Notes under the pieces: generated by a model
The model's database searches: none
Told to the model about the DNA's origin: nothing
What the model saw: only the letters and a program-made list of their open reading frames with translations
Assembly (NCBI GenBank): GCA_029863245.1
Contig: JAOTVV010000031.1
Span: 1-34,416, forward strand
Length of the DNA stretch: 34,416 nt
Reading direction: 5' to 3'
DNA from: Gemmatimonadota bacterium
GTDB lineage: Bacteria; Gemmatimonadota; Gemmatimonadetes; Gemmatimonadales; GWC2-71-9
Program-made: the position numbers and the translations under genes
Part shown: positions 16,901-23,431 of the stretch, in pieces
Numbering within the stretch: position 1 is the stretch's first letter
How the letters are laid out: each line of letters opens with the position of its first letter

Positions 16901-17122
16901 GGGCTCGCCTACGGGCAGCTCGGTTCCTCGCAGGACGCGCCGACCCAGAGCGGCATGCTGTATCTCCGTCAGGCGGAAGCCCGACTTGAGGAAGCGCTCG
17001 AGGCCGTGAACGCCGTGCTCGGCGCCGTCGGAGGCTACAAGGACCGCGTGCGCGAGGCCGGGGTGGAGCTGCTCGAGGCGCCCGACGAGATCTCGATGGA
17101 CTGGAGACCGGACGAGCCGTAG
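13958..17122 (+). CDS. Secreted BNR/sortilin-like beta-propeller protein, paralogue of the divergent gene
   Basis: A protein of 1054 residues. The ATG at 13958 has GGAGG about nine bases upstream and opens a signal peptide (hydrophobic TSVLIAVLLPLFGA, cleavage near AAAQ). Asp boxes recur across the first 800 residues: STTGGVTW, TLDGGKTW, TSDGGKTW, TYDGGETW, SENGGDTW, SEDGGKTF, TRDGGATW, TTDYGRSW and SLDGGAKW. After the propellers, LNRTSWNLRMDGP and PPGPSVLPGSYTIRV form a beta-sandwich-like segment, followed by helices with heptad-like character (MAERREKLEVLKRAMQRQNV). The block order parallels the gene at 10576-13725, showing an old duplication. It is exported; the likely role is binding or degrading extracellular polymers or peptides, but no activity is demonstrated. 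Confidence 0.88.
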   Translation: MTTLARSTTSVLIAVLLPLFGAETAAAQVDFDRLKGMTARSIGPAGMSGRIGAIDAVDANPNVIYVGTATGGLWKSTTGGVTWTPVMDDLPASSIGAVTIHQPAPDLVWVGTGERNRRNSAGVGTGVYRTLDGGKTWAKMGLDNTGAIDAILIHPMNPDVVYVGALGNTWADSEDRGVYKTSDGGKTWTKILYVNPRTGAGDLVMDPSNPNHLIASMWEHRRWPWFFTSGGPGGGLHVTYDGGETWKELGPSDGLPQGELGRVGLDFARGNPDVVYAVTEAKRSVMMRSENGGDTWTIVNRERGIAERPFYYGQVRVDPTNENRVYNVHGTIDLSEDGGKTFRTLLPFARVHVDHHAFWVGPTGELLIDGNDGGVYISRDRGQGWLFVETLPLAQFYHINVDMAVPFNVYGGLQDNGSWKGPSHVWHNGGIRYYDWSEVAFGDGFATVVDPKNGRYGYAMSQGGFIVRFDTLTGERKSIRPAHPDGVDLRFHWNAGIGIDPFDGCVYYGSQFVHRSCDMGNSWTIVSPDLTTNDPEKQRQLESGGLTYDVTAAENHTTILTIAPSPVERGVIWVGTDDGNVQLTRDGGATWTNMVGRIRGVPAATWVPHIEPSKFERGTAFVVFDDHRRGNNRPYLFRTTDYGRSWSSLATADIEPYTFLHAVEQDPVNPRVLYLGSEYGMYVSLDGGAKWTLWRHGLPRAPVRALIVHPRDHDLVIGTHGRAAYVLDDVRPLRALASDPAIAGRSLHLFEIPPAIQYEVAQVGGIRFLADGKFEGENRPYGALLSYWIGGAAAADTAAAEGDSARTTIEVLDAAGELVRRFRGPAKAGLNRTSWNLRMDGPRSLGDDDTPAEFLPPGPSVLPGSYTIRVSAGADTVTGTVVVQDDDRLAYPMAERREKLEVLKRAMQRQNVAVEAVTRLRAVRKGIDAVLERTKGKEELDALHSAGDSLGKRLKEVEETFTGPQDLQGIAGRPDAVVAMLGLAYGQLGSSQDAPTQSGMLYLRQAEARLEEALEAVNAVLGAVGGYKDRVREAGVELLEAPDEISMDWRPDEP

Positions 17123-17128
17123 ACGAGA

Positions 17129-17146
17129 GCGGACGTTAGCGTCCGC
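17129..17146. terminator. Stem-loop between the convergent sortilin-like and egtD genes
   Basis: GCGGACG pairs perfectly with CGTCCGC around a TTAG loop. The loop contains the egtD stop codon (reverse-strand TAA at 17138-17136). It begins seven bases after the TAG of the forward gene. Confidence 0.5.
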
Positions 17147-18107
17147 CGCGGTGCCTGAGCAGGAGCACGGCGAACCACTTCCGGTCGTCGGTGAATGCGT
17201 GGCGGACGTCGAACCCGAAGACGTCGAGGTAGGCCTTCAGGTGCTCGAGCACGAACTTGCGGCTGATCTCGGTCATGATCAGCTCGCCGGCATCGACGTC
17301 CACGGTCAGGCCCAGTGGTCCGAGCGCGATCCGCTGGGCCGTGCGGAACCGCGCAAAGATCTCGATACGCTGCCACGCCTCGTGATAGCGGGCAGTGTGC
17401 TCGATCTGCGTCACGTCGATACCGGCTGCCAGTTCCCGGTTCATGCGGACAAAGAGGTTGCGCGTGAACCTGGCCGTCACCCCGGCGGCGTCGTTGTAGG
17501 CCGCCTCGAGTACCTCGCGCTCCTTGACCAGGTCCACACCGAGGAGAAAATGGTCGCCGGCTGCGAGGTGGCGCGACATGCTGCGCCAGAAGCGAAGCGA
17601 CTCGGCGTGATTGAAGTTTCCGATGGTCGACCCGAGGAACAGCACCATGGCTGGTGAGTGCTCCCGAAACAGCGGGAACGCCTCTTCGTACCGTCCCACG
17701 AGCCCTGCGAACTCGACATCGGGGTGGTCCGCCGCCACGCGCTGCCGGGCGGCGGCGATTGCGGCGTCGCTCACGTCGACCGGGACGTAGCGAACCTCTC
17801 CCGGCGCGTCGCCGAACGCTGAGAGCAGGAGACTGGTCTTCTCGGAGCTCCCGGACCCCAACTCGATCAAGGTGACGGGCCCCGTCAGCGTGCGGATCTC
17901 CGCAGCCGCCGCCCGGAGGATCGCGGCCTCGGTGCGCGTGGGGTAGTACTCGGGCTGCCGGGTGATCTCTTCGAACAGCGCGCTGCCCTGCGCGTCGTAC
18001 AGGTACTGACTCGGGAGCCACCGCGGGGTATCGGTGAGCCCGATGGCGGCAGCCGTGGCGAACTCCAGCAACTCACCCGAGGGCGCCGGCTGGGTGCCGC
18101 GCTCCAC
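17136..18107 (-). CDS. egtD: L-histidine N-alpha-methyltransferase (EgtD family)
   Basis: A protein of 323 residues, close to the 321 of the characterised mycobacterial enzyme. EgtD trimethylates histidine with S-adenosylmethionine to give hercynine, the first step of ergothioneine synthesis. Family segments are WLPSQYLYDAQGSALFEEI, QPEYYPTRTEAAIL, the SAM-binding LIELGSGSSEKTSLLL, VLFLGSTIGNF, LLGVDLVKEREVLEAAYND, FTRNLFVRMNRELAAGID and a C-terminal SRKFVLEHLKAY. I chose the GTG at 18107 because AGGAAG lies about ten bases upstream and the length fits the family. An ATG at 18179 (347 residues) and a longer frame to 18320 are alternatives without family-like sequence. No EgtB-like gene is present in this window. 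Confidence 0.85.
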   Translation of the reverse strand: MERGTQPAPSGELLEFATAAAIGLTDTPRWLPSQYLYDAQGSALFEEITRQPEYYPTRTEAAILRAAAAEIRTLTGPVTLIELGSGSSEKTSLLLSAFGDAPGEVRYVPVDVSDAAIAAARQRVAADHPDVEFAGLVGRYEEAFPLFREHSPAMVLFLGSTIGNFNHAESLRFWRSMSRHLAAGDHFLLGVDLVKEREVLEAAYNDAAGVTARFTRNLFVRMNRELAAGIDVTQIEHTARYHEAWQRIEIFARFRTAQRIALGPLGLTVDVDAGELIMTEISRKFVLEHLKAYLDVFGFDVRHAFTDDRKWFAVLLLRHRGGR

Positions 18108-18331
18108 ACGCAAGCGACTTCCTGGTAACGATTTACGAGATCCAGCCTGACGGGAGGAAACGAGGCACCTCTCGGGCATTGGGAGCGATGGCTCTGGCAG
18201 GGCGGCGGCTGCCGCCAACCTACGGCCAACCGGCTTCACCTGCAAGCGAAAACGCGGGCTCGGGGGACCGTGTTCCGAGGGCTCCCGGGGGCCCCTGGCG
18301 AGCTGCCGACGGATGTGCACATTGTGAGTGA

Positions 18332-19201
18332 AGGTCCCGTCCCGCTTGGCCTGGCGGCCGTGACGAAGCCGACTACACGGTCGGTGTCGTCGCCGCCGTC
18401 GACGAGGTGATCCGGATCGCGCGCGAGGCCGGCGTGCGGGGGGTGGCGACCCATCTCAAGGCGCTGGGACCGCACGTCTGGGGATTCGCTGCCGCGTTGG
18501 CCACGCGTATCGATCGGGCTCGGGCGGAGGGCGTGGAAGTGTTTGCCGACCAGTACCCATATACGGCGTCCGCGACCGGCCTCACCGCGGCGCTGGTGCC
18601 CCGGTGGGCGCAGGCTGGGCTCGCTCGCCGAGGCGGCGCCGACCGGATCCAATTCCGCTACCATGACGCCGATCGATCCATCGAAGGCCGCACGCTGGCG
18701 GCGGTCGCCGCCGAACGTGGGCTCGAGCCGGTGGATCTCGCCATCCAGCTCGTGCAGGCCGGCGGGGCGGGCATCGTCTCGTTCAACATGAGCGACGCCG
18801 ACGTCGAATACCTCATGCGTCAGCGCTGGATGATGACCTCGTCGGACGGCGACCTGGTCCCAATGGGCCGAGGCGTTCCCCATCCGCGGATCTACGGTAC
18901 CTTCCCGCGCAAGATCCGCGTGTACGTCGTCGAAAAGGGCATCATCGACCTCGCCGATGCCGTACGGAGCATGACGACGCTGCCGGCGACGGTGTTCCGA
19001 ATCTCCGACCGCGGAGCCCTCCGGCCCGGGATGGCGGCCGACATCGTGGTGTTCGACCTGGGCCGGCTGGCCGACCGCGCCACGTATGCGGACCCGCACC
19101 AGCTGAGTGAAGGCATGAGCTACGTGTTGGTGAACGGGCAGGTTGCGATAGACGGCAGCACGTTTTCCGACGTACGCGCCGGCCGCGTGCTGCGCCGCTA
19201 G
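18332..19201 (+). pseudogene. N-terminally truncated N-acyl-D-amino-acid deacylase (D-aminoacylase)
   Basis: The frame is open from a stop at 18329-18331 to the TAG at 19199-19201, about 290 codons, against roughly 530-570 residues for complete members. It carries the middle and C-terminal half of the amidohydrolase: GVATHLKALGPHVWG, VFADQYPYTASATGL, TSSDGDLVPMG, HPRIYGTFPR and the closing LRPGMAADIVVFD. The N-terminal half, including the HxH metal-binding strand, is missing and would have lain where egtD and its leader now sit. The homology begins around DEADYTVGVVAAVDEV (18362 onward) with no start codon or ribosome binding site at a sensible place. A GTG at 18407 could start a short protein, but it would lack the catalytic front. 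Most likely a deletion remnant; an assembly join cannot be excluded. Confidence 0.78.
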
Positions 19202-19238
19202 ACGCGAGCGTGCAACGGATCGGCTGACCGCGATCGCT

Positions 19239-19267
19239 TTGACATCGGCCCGCAGCCCCGTTATCGG
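19239..19267 (+). promoter_or_regulatory. Candidate promoter of the predicted outer-membrane barrel gene
   Basis: A perfect TTGACA at 19239-19244 is followed after 17 bases by TATCGG (19262-19267), a weak -10 match. The start codon is about 90 bases downstream of the implied transcription start. The -35 is strong but the -10 is poor. Confidence 0.3.
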
Positions 19268-19362
19268 CTTAGGTCGACGGTGCCACGTCCCACGGTCACT
19301 GTCCGACTAGACTGACAAGCATTGACGCTCCCAACGGCCCATCTCCCGGACTCGAGGAACGG

Positions 19363-20649
19363 ATGAGACATGTGAGCCACGGCCTGGCGCTCCTCGGTGC
19401 GCTCCTGCTCGTTCCGGTACCGGCTGTGTCACAAGAGGACCCCGGCCAATCGACCAGCGGTCGCATCGCCGTGTTCCTCGACTGTCACACGGACCTCTGC
19501 GACTCCAGCCACTTTCGGCGTGAGATCACCTTCGTCGATTGGGCGCGGGACCGGCAGGATGCCGACGTGCACCTCCTCATCACGCAGCAGCAGACCGCCG
19601 GTGGTGGCTCGCAGCTGAGCCTCAGCCTCATTGGCCTTCGCGCGCTGGCGCCGCGCCGCGACACCATCGTAGTCGTGACCAATGCCGACGACACCTTCGA
19701 GGAGGAGCGTGCCGGACTCACCCGTACCATCAAGCTGGCGCTCGTTCCCTACGTATGGCACACCGGGGTGCTCGACCGCCTCACGCTCAGCTATGCCGAG
19801 CCGGCAACCGAAGCCGAGTTGTCGGCGGCCGGACCGATCGACGACCCATGGAACTTCTGGGTGTTTCGGATCGGCCTGGAGGGCTCCGCCGAGGGGGAGA
19901 GCCAGGAGCGGTTCGTATCTGGCGAAGCCTCCGTGTGGGCGAGCCGCATCACCGAGGACCTCAAGATCGAGCTCGACGCGGAGGCGGATGGGGACCGCTT
20001 GGAGTTCGACGTGGTGGACGAAGCGGAGGGAATCGACACCACCTACGTGAGCACCCGACGCTCATACAGCTTCGATGCCCTGGTGGTGTGGAGCCTCAAC
20101 GCGCACTGGTCCGCCGGCGTGATGGCGGAGGTGGAACGCCGGAGCACGCTCAACTGGGATCTCGCCGTGCAGGGTGGACCGGCGGTCGAGTACAACATCT
20201 TTCCGTACGACGAGTCCACGTGGCACCGCCTCACGCTTCGCTACGTCGTGGGGGTTGCCGCCTTCGACTACACCGAGATCACCATCTTCGACCGCACGTC
20301 GGAAATCCGCCCGGCACACGTCCTCGAGATCGAGGTCGGCGTGCAGAAGGCCTGGGGCTCGATCCACGGCTCGATCGACGCATTCCAGTTCCTGCACGAC
20401 CTCTCGAAGCACAGCGTGAGTCTGGGCGGGGGCTTGAGTCTGCGCGTCTTCCGCGGTCTCGACTTCAACGTCAGCGGAGACATCGCGCGCATCAAAGACC
20501 AGCTCTACCTGTCGCAGATAGGGCTCACGCCGGAGGAGGTTCTCCTCCAACGGCAGGAGCGCGGCACTGATTTCCGTTACGAGCTGGATCTCGGTTTCAG
20601 CTTCCGCTTCGGCTCCAAGTTCAATAACGTCGTGAACACGCGCATGTAA
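19363..20649 (+). CDS. Predicted outer-membrane beta-barrel protein, function unknown
   Basis: A protein of 428 residues with a signal peptide (GLALLGALLLVPVPA, cleavage near VSQ). An N-terminal soluble domain (IAVFLDCHTDLCDSSHFRREITFVDWARDR, split by two close cysteines) looks like a small alpha/beta fold. From about residue 160 alternating polar/hydrophobic strands appear, such as FWVFRIGLEGSAEG, SFDALVVWSLNAHWSAGVMAEV, HRLTLRYVVGVAAFDYTEI and HSVSLGGGLSLRVF. The near-C-terminal RYELDLGFSFRFGS is a barrel-like strand, though the final residues are NNVVNTRM rather than an aromatic. It resembles barrel proteins related to DUF481, but I cannot name a family with confidence. GAGGAA four bases before the ATG supports the start. 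Confidence 0.7.
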   Translation: MRHVSHGLALLGALLLVPVPAVSQEDPGQSTSGRIAVFLDCHTDLCDSSHFRREITFVDWARDRQDADVHLLITQQQTAGGGSQLSLSLIGLRALAPRRDTIVVVTNADDTFEEERAGLTRTIKLALVPYVWHTGVLDRLTLSYAEPATEAELSAAGPIDDPWNFWVFRIGLEGSAEGESQERFVSGEASVWASRITEDLKIELDAEADGDRLEFDVVDEAEGIDTTYVSTRRSYSFDALVVWSLNAHWSAGVMAEVERRSTLNWDLAVQGGPAVEYNIFPYDESTWHRLTLRYVVGVAAFDYTEITIFDRTSEIRPAHVLEIEVGVQKAWGSIHGSIDAFQFLHDLSKHSVSLGGGLSLRVFRGLDFNVSGDIARIKDQLYLSQIGLTPEEVLLQRQERGTDFRYELDLGFSFRFGSKFNNVVNTRM

Positions 20650-20665
20650 TCGCGGTGGCGGGCGG

Positions 20666-21103
20666 TCAGGCCGGCACGTCGCCCTCCCGGTAGAGCCATC
20701 CGCCGATCAGCGCGGCGAGCTGGACTTCGACGAACGTCCACACGATGGCCATCCCCCACATCCAGAGCGACAGGGTGTAGAACCCCGTGGCGACGTCGAC
20801 CACCATCTGCCACAGCCACCCCAGCGACCAGACCACGAGGCCAGCATACAGCGCGGTCTTCGGACCGGGGCCGAACCGCGGTCGCATCGCGGCGTATGTC
20901 CAGGTGAGAATGACGCCGATGGCGAACCCGCCGACCACGAGGGCCACGAGGGAGCCCGTCCCCATCGGGGGGAGGTTGAGGCCGGCGAACATCTCCTCGT
21001 ACTGACCGCGGAACACGTTTGCGCTCAGGATTTCGGCAGCGTTGATGACGAGACCGGCAGCGAGCCCACCGGCAACGACGCGACCGTTATTGATCCGTGC
21101 CAT
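20666..21103 (-). CDS. Four-helix integral membrane protein, function unknown
   Basis: A protein of 145 residues with four predicted membrane helices: VVAGGLAAGLVINAAEIL, SLVALVVGGFAIGVILTW, ALYAGLVVWSLGWLWQMVV and SLWMWGMAIVWTFVEVQLAA. The ATG at 21103 has an ideal ribosome binding site, AAGGAGG, six bases upstream; the frame further upstream is non-coding in character. I recognise no family. It converges on the barrel-protein gene with only 16 bp between stops, and diverges from the MOSC gene. A TTGACA on the reverse strand at 21180-21175 may be its -35 element, but no good -10 follows at normal spacing. Confidence 0.75.
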   Translation of the reverse strand: MARINNGRVVAGGLAAGLVINAAEILSANVFRGQYEEMFAGLNLPPMGTGSLVALVVGGFAIGVILTWTYAAMRPRFGPGPKTALYAGLVVWSLGWLWQMVVDVATGFYTLSLWMWGMAIVWTFVEVQLAALIGGWLYREGDVPA

Positions 21104-21237
21104 GCCCGACCTCCTTCGGGAGAGAAGCTGACGAGAGGGATACTGCCACTCCACATGGGGCATGGATCCTTACCTGTCAACCTTCCGAGCACCACCCATC
21201 GCGCGATGCCCGCTGGAGCCGTAGCTTTCCCCTCGCC

Positions 21238-21705
21238 ATGGCCACCGGAACACTGGAAGCGATCTGGATCAAGCGAGCCCATCGCGGGCCGATGGATCCC
21301 GTGGAACGCGCGACCGTCGTGGCCCACGCCGGACTAGTCGGCAACGCCGATCGCGGTGGGCAGCGCCAGGTGACGCTCATCGAAGGCGAGGTTTGGGACG
21401 ACCTGCGTGCTCGCTTCGGCAGCGATCTCGAGCCCACGGCCCGTCGGGCAAACCTGATGCTCCGCGGCATCCGGCTCGCCGACAGCCGCGATCGCGTCCT
21501 GACGATCGGCACGTGCCGGTTGCGGATTCGGGGGGAAGCCAAACCCTGCGAGCGCATGGACGAGGCGTGCCACGGTCTCCGCACCGCGCTGGCATCCGCG
21601 TGGCGCGGCGGTGCCTACGCCGAGGTGCTCGGCAACGGAGAGATCACGCGCGGCATGTCGGTCGCTTGGGAGGAAAACGACCAGCGCGCGCCTGACACCG
21701 CCTGA
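21238..21705 (+). CDS. MOSC-domain protein
   Basis: A protein of 155 residues consisting of a MOSC domain, the beta-rich domain found in molybdenum-cofactor sulfurases and related sulfur-carrying proteins. Diagnostic parts are LVGNADRGGQRQVTLIEGE, TARRANLMLRGIRL and CRLRIRGEAKPCERMDEAC, where Cys in PCERM corresponds to the conserved MOSC cysteine, followed by GRxGGxY-like WRGGAYAEVL and ITRGMSVAW. It may handle persulfide sulfur or act on N-hydroxylated compounds with molybdenum cofactor (YiiM-like), but neither can be shown. The ATG at 21238 is the natural start; a longer reading from 21097 overlaps the divergent gene's control region. MsrB follows 24 bp downstream. Confidence 0.85.
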   Translation: MATGTLEAIWIKRAHRGPMDPVERATVVAHAGLVGNADRGGQRQVTLIEGEVWDDLRARFGSDLEPTARRANLMLRGIRLADSRDRVLTIGTCRLRIRGEAKPCERMDEACHGLRTALASAWRGGAYAEVLGNGEITRGMSVAWEENDQRAPDTA

Positions 21706-21729
21706 CTTCAGCCCGCATGACGAGGGATC

Positions 21730-22131
21730 ATGGCCGACAAGATGGTCAAGACCGATGCCGAGTGGCGCGAGCAGCTCTCGCCCGAACAGTACCACATCAC
21801 GCGGAAGAAGGGGACCGAGCGTCCGTTCAGTGGCGAGTACGTCCACTGCGACGAAAAGGGTGTGTACCGCTGTGTCTGCTGCGGGAACGCGCTCTTCGAT
21901 GCGCAGACCAAGTTCGACTCCGGCACGGGATGGCCGAGCTTCACCGACGTCGCCGGTTCCGACACGGTCGTGCTGAAGCCTGACAACAGTCTATTCATGC
22001 GGCGGACGGAGGTGTTGTGCGCCAGGTGTGACGCGCACTTGGGACACGTCTTCGACGACGGCCCCGGGCCGACCGGCAAACGGTACTGCATCAACTCGGT
22101 GGCGCTGAAGCTCGAGCCCGGCGGCGACTGA
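21730..22131 (+). CDS. msrB: Peptide-methionine (R)-S-oxide reductase
   Basis: A protein of 133 residues, the normal size for cytosolic MsrB, which reduces methionine-R-sulfoxide in proteins. The catalytic cysteine is Cys120 in KRYCINSVAL. The four structural zinc ligands are Cys48 and Cys51 (CVCCG) and Cys97 and Cys100 (CARCD). FDSGTGWPSF, HLGHVFDDGP and the N-terminal QYHITRKKGTERPF are classic MsrB motifs. There is no signal peptide. GAGGG lies four bases before the ATG at 21730. It sits between the MOSC gene (24 bp) and the biotin ligase gene (11 bp), so all three are probably on one transcript. Confidence 0.96.
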   Translation: MADKMVKTDAEWREQLSPEQYHITRKKGTERPFSGEYVHCDEKGVYRCVCCGNALFDAQTKFDSGTGWPSFTDVAGSDTVVLKPDNSLFMRRTEVLCARCDAHLGHVFDDGPGPTGKRYCINSVALKLEPGGD

Positions 22132-22142
22132 CCCGACAGGCC

Positions 22143-23105
22143 GTGATCGTCTACACCGACAGTCCTCAGTTCGGGGCCGATCTCCTCGGCGAACCGGAAC
22201 CGCGCTGGACGGGGGCGGCGGCACCCGCCGACGCCGGTCTCGCCATTCTCGTCGAACGGCTCTATGCCGACCGACCCATATATGCAATCGACATCCCGGG
22301 TCACGAGACTTGGAGCCACGTGTTCGCGGTGGAGGCGGCCGAGCGCTCCCAATACGACATCCTGGTCGAATTGAGCCGGGCTGGATTGCCCCTTCCCTCC
22401 GGTGTCGCCTGTATCGCCGGGAGGGGGCGCGGATTCCATGGCTTTCGGGACCGTCCGTGGTTGGCCCTCGCCGGGAACATTCACTTCAGCGCGCATCTCT
22501 CCATGCCCCCGAACATTCTCGACTCCGTGGCCGACGTGATCGCGTTAGCTGCCGTATCGGTGGTCGAGGTAGTCGACGGGATCCCGGGTCTCGAGGGGCT
22601 GGCGGGCATCAAGTGGGTGAACGATGTCCTCATCGACGAGGCAAAGGTGTGTGGGATCCTGGCACACCTCGACGCATCCGAACACGGCGTGACGTCGGTC
22701 GTCGTCGGCATCGGGCTCAACGTCGAGACGACGCCGGACGTACCGCCGACGCCGTTCGTGCCGCGAGTGGAGGCACTCCGAGCCCAGGCCAGCGATCCGG
22801 CCCAGTGCGATCGGCGCGCCGTGCTGGCGGCGCTCTTGGCCTCGCTGAACCGCAATGTCCACAGTCTGCTCGACCGCGGCGCGTCGGCTCTTCGAGAGCG
22901 CTATCGGGAGCGGTCGCTGGTCGTGGGGCGCACCGTGGCCGTCTGCGCCGAGGGCACCGGGCCGGAGCCGGAGGTACTTGTCGAAGGTACGGTCGCGGAG
23001 CTTGGCGAGCGCCTCGAGCTGGTCGTGCAGGGCTACCCGCATCCGTTCGTCAACGGCCGCCTCATTCTGCGCCCGATTGGACAGCGCGAGCGGGCACCGG
23101 GATAG
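22143..23105 (+). CDS. Atypical biotin-protein ligase (BirA-like), probable partner of OadA
   Basis: A protein of 320 residues. The biotin-protein ligase core is recognisable: AGRGRGFHGF (about residues 92-101) stands where GRGRxGR-W is usual, KWVNDVLIDEAKVCGIL (from Lys157) matches KWPND-l...K--GIL, and VVVGIGLNV matches the conserved V-GIG-N. The C-terminal SH3-like part ends with VQGYPHPFVNGRLILR. The N-terminal 90 residues (from MIVYTDSPQFGADLLGE) are not the usual helix-turn-helix and I do not recognise them. The enzyme activates biotin as biotinyl-AMP and attaches it to a carrier lysine. Its place just ahead of oadG-oadA points to OadA Lys589 as target. Translation starts at GTG 22143, eleven bases after msrB. 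Confidence 0.78.
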   Translation: MIVYTDSPQFGADLLGEPEPRWTGAAAPADAGLAILVERLYADRPIYAIDIPGHETWSHVFAVEAAERSQYDILVELSRAGLPLPSGVACIAGRGRGFHGFRDRPWLALAGNIHFSAHLSMPPNILDSVADVIALAAVSVVEVVDGIPGLEGLAGIKWVNDVLIDEAKVCGILAHLDASEHGVTSVVVGIGLNVETTPDVPPTPFVPRVEALRAQASDPAQCDRRAVLAALLASLNRNVHSLLDRGASALRERYRERSLVVGRTVAVCAEGTGPEPEVLVEGTVAELGERLELVVQGYPHPFVNGRLILRPIGQRERAPG

Positions 23106-23218
23106 TTGCGGAACCCACACCCGTGCTGCTTATTGGGGGACGGGACGCGAGGTACGTGGCGGCACTGGGTCCAATCTCTCCTATCCGATCCGCAACCGGC
23201 ACGTCCGTGGGGGTGAGC

Positions 23219-23431
23219 ATGGGATCGCCGGACCTGCTTCTCATTTGCGTTTTTTCCTTCGCCGCCGTGTTTCTGTTGCTCTCGGTGCTCGCCTTGGTTA
23301 TGCGGGCACTGATTGCCCTCTTCCCTCAGCACACTGGCCTCACTGACGCCGCCGTGCTCGCCGCCGTCGCCGCCGCGGTCTCCGCGGCGCACCCGGGAGC
23401 CACGATCACGAGGATCGAGGAGACACGATGA
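23219..23431 (+). CDS. oadG: Small subunit of a Na+-pumping decarboxylase (OadG-like)
   Basis: A 70-residue protein from the ATG at 23219, with GGGGG upstream as ribosome binding site (a GTG two codons earlier is possible). It has one N-terminal membrane helix (LLLICVFSFAAVFLLLSVLA), then a soluble part that is typical of the gamma subunit, including the AVLAAVAAAVSAAHPGATIT segment shared by OadG-like proteins. In the oxaloacetate/malonate/methylmalonyl-CoA decarboxylase complexes this subunit anchors the carboxyltransferase subunit to the membrane pump. Its TGA (23429-23431) overlaps the oadA ATG (23428) as ATGA, so the two are translationally coupled. The gene is short and easily missed. 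Confidence 0.82.
   Translation: MGSPDLLLICVFSFAAVFLLLSVLALVMRALIALFPQHTGLTDAAVLAAVAAAVSAAHPGATITRIEETR

Noticed and set aside
18108..18320. N-terminal extension of EgtD to 18320
   Set aside because: The added residues do not resemble EgtD, and a ribosome binding site fits the later GTG at 18107.
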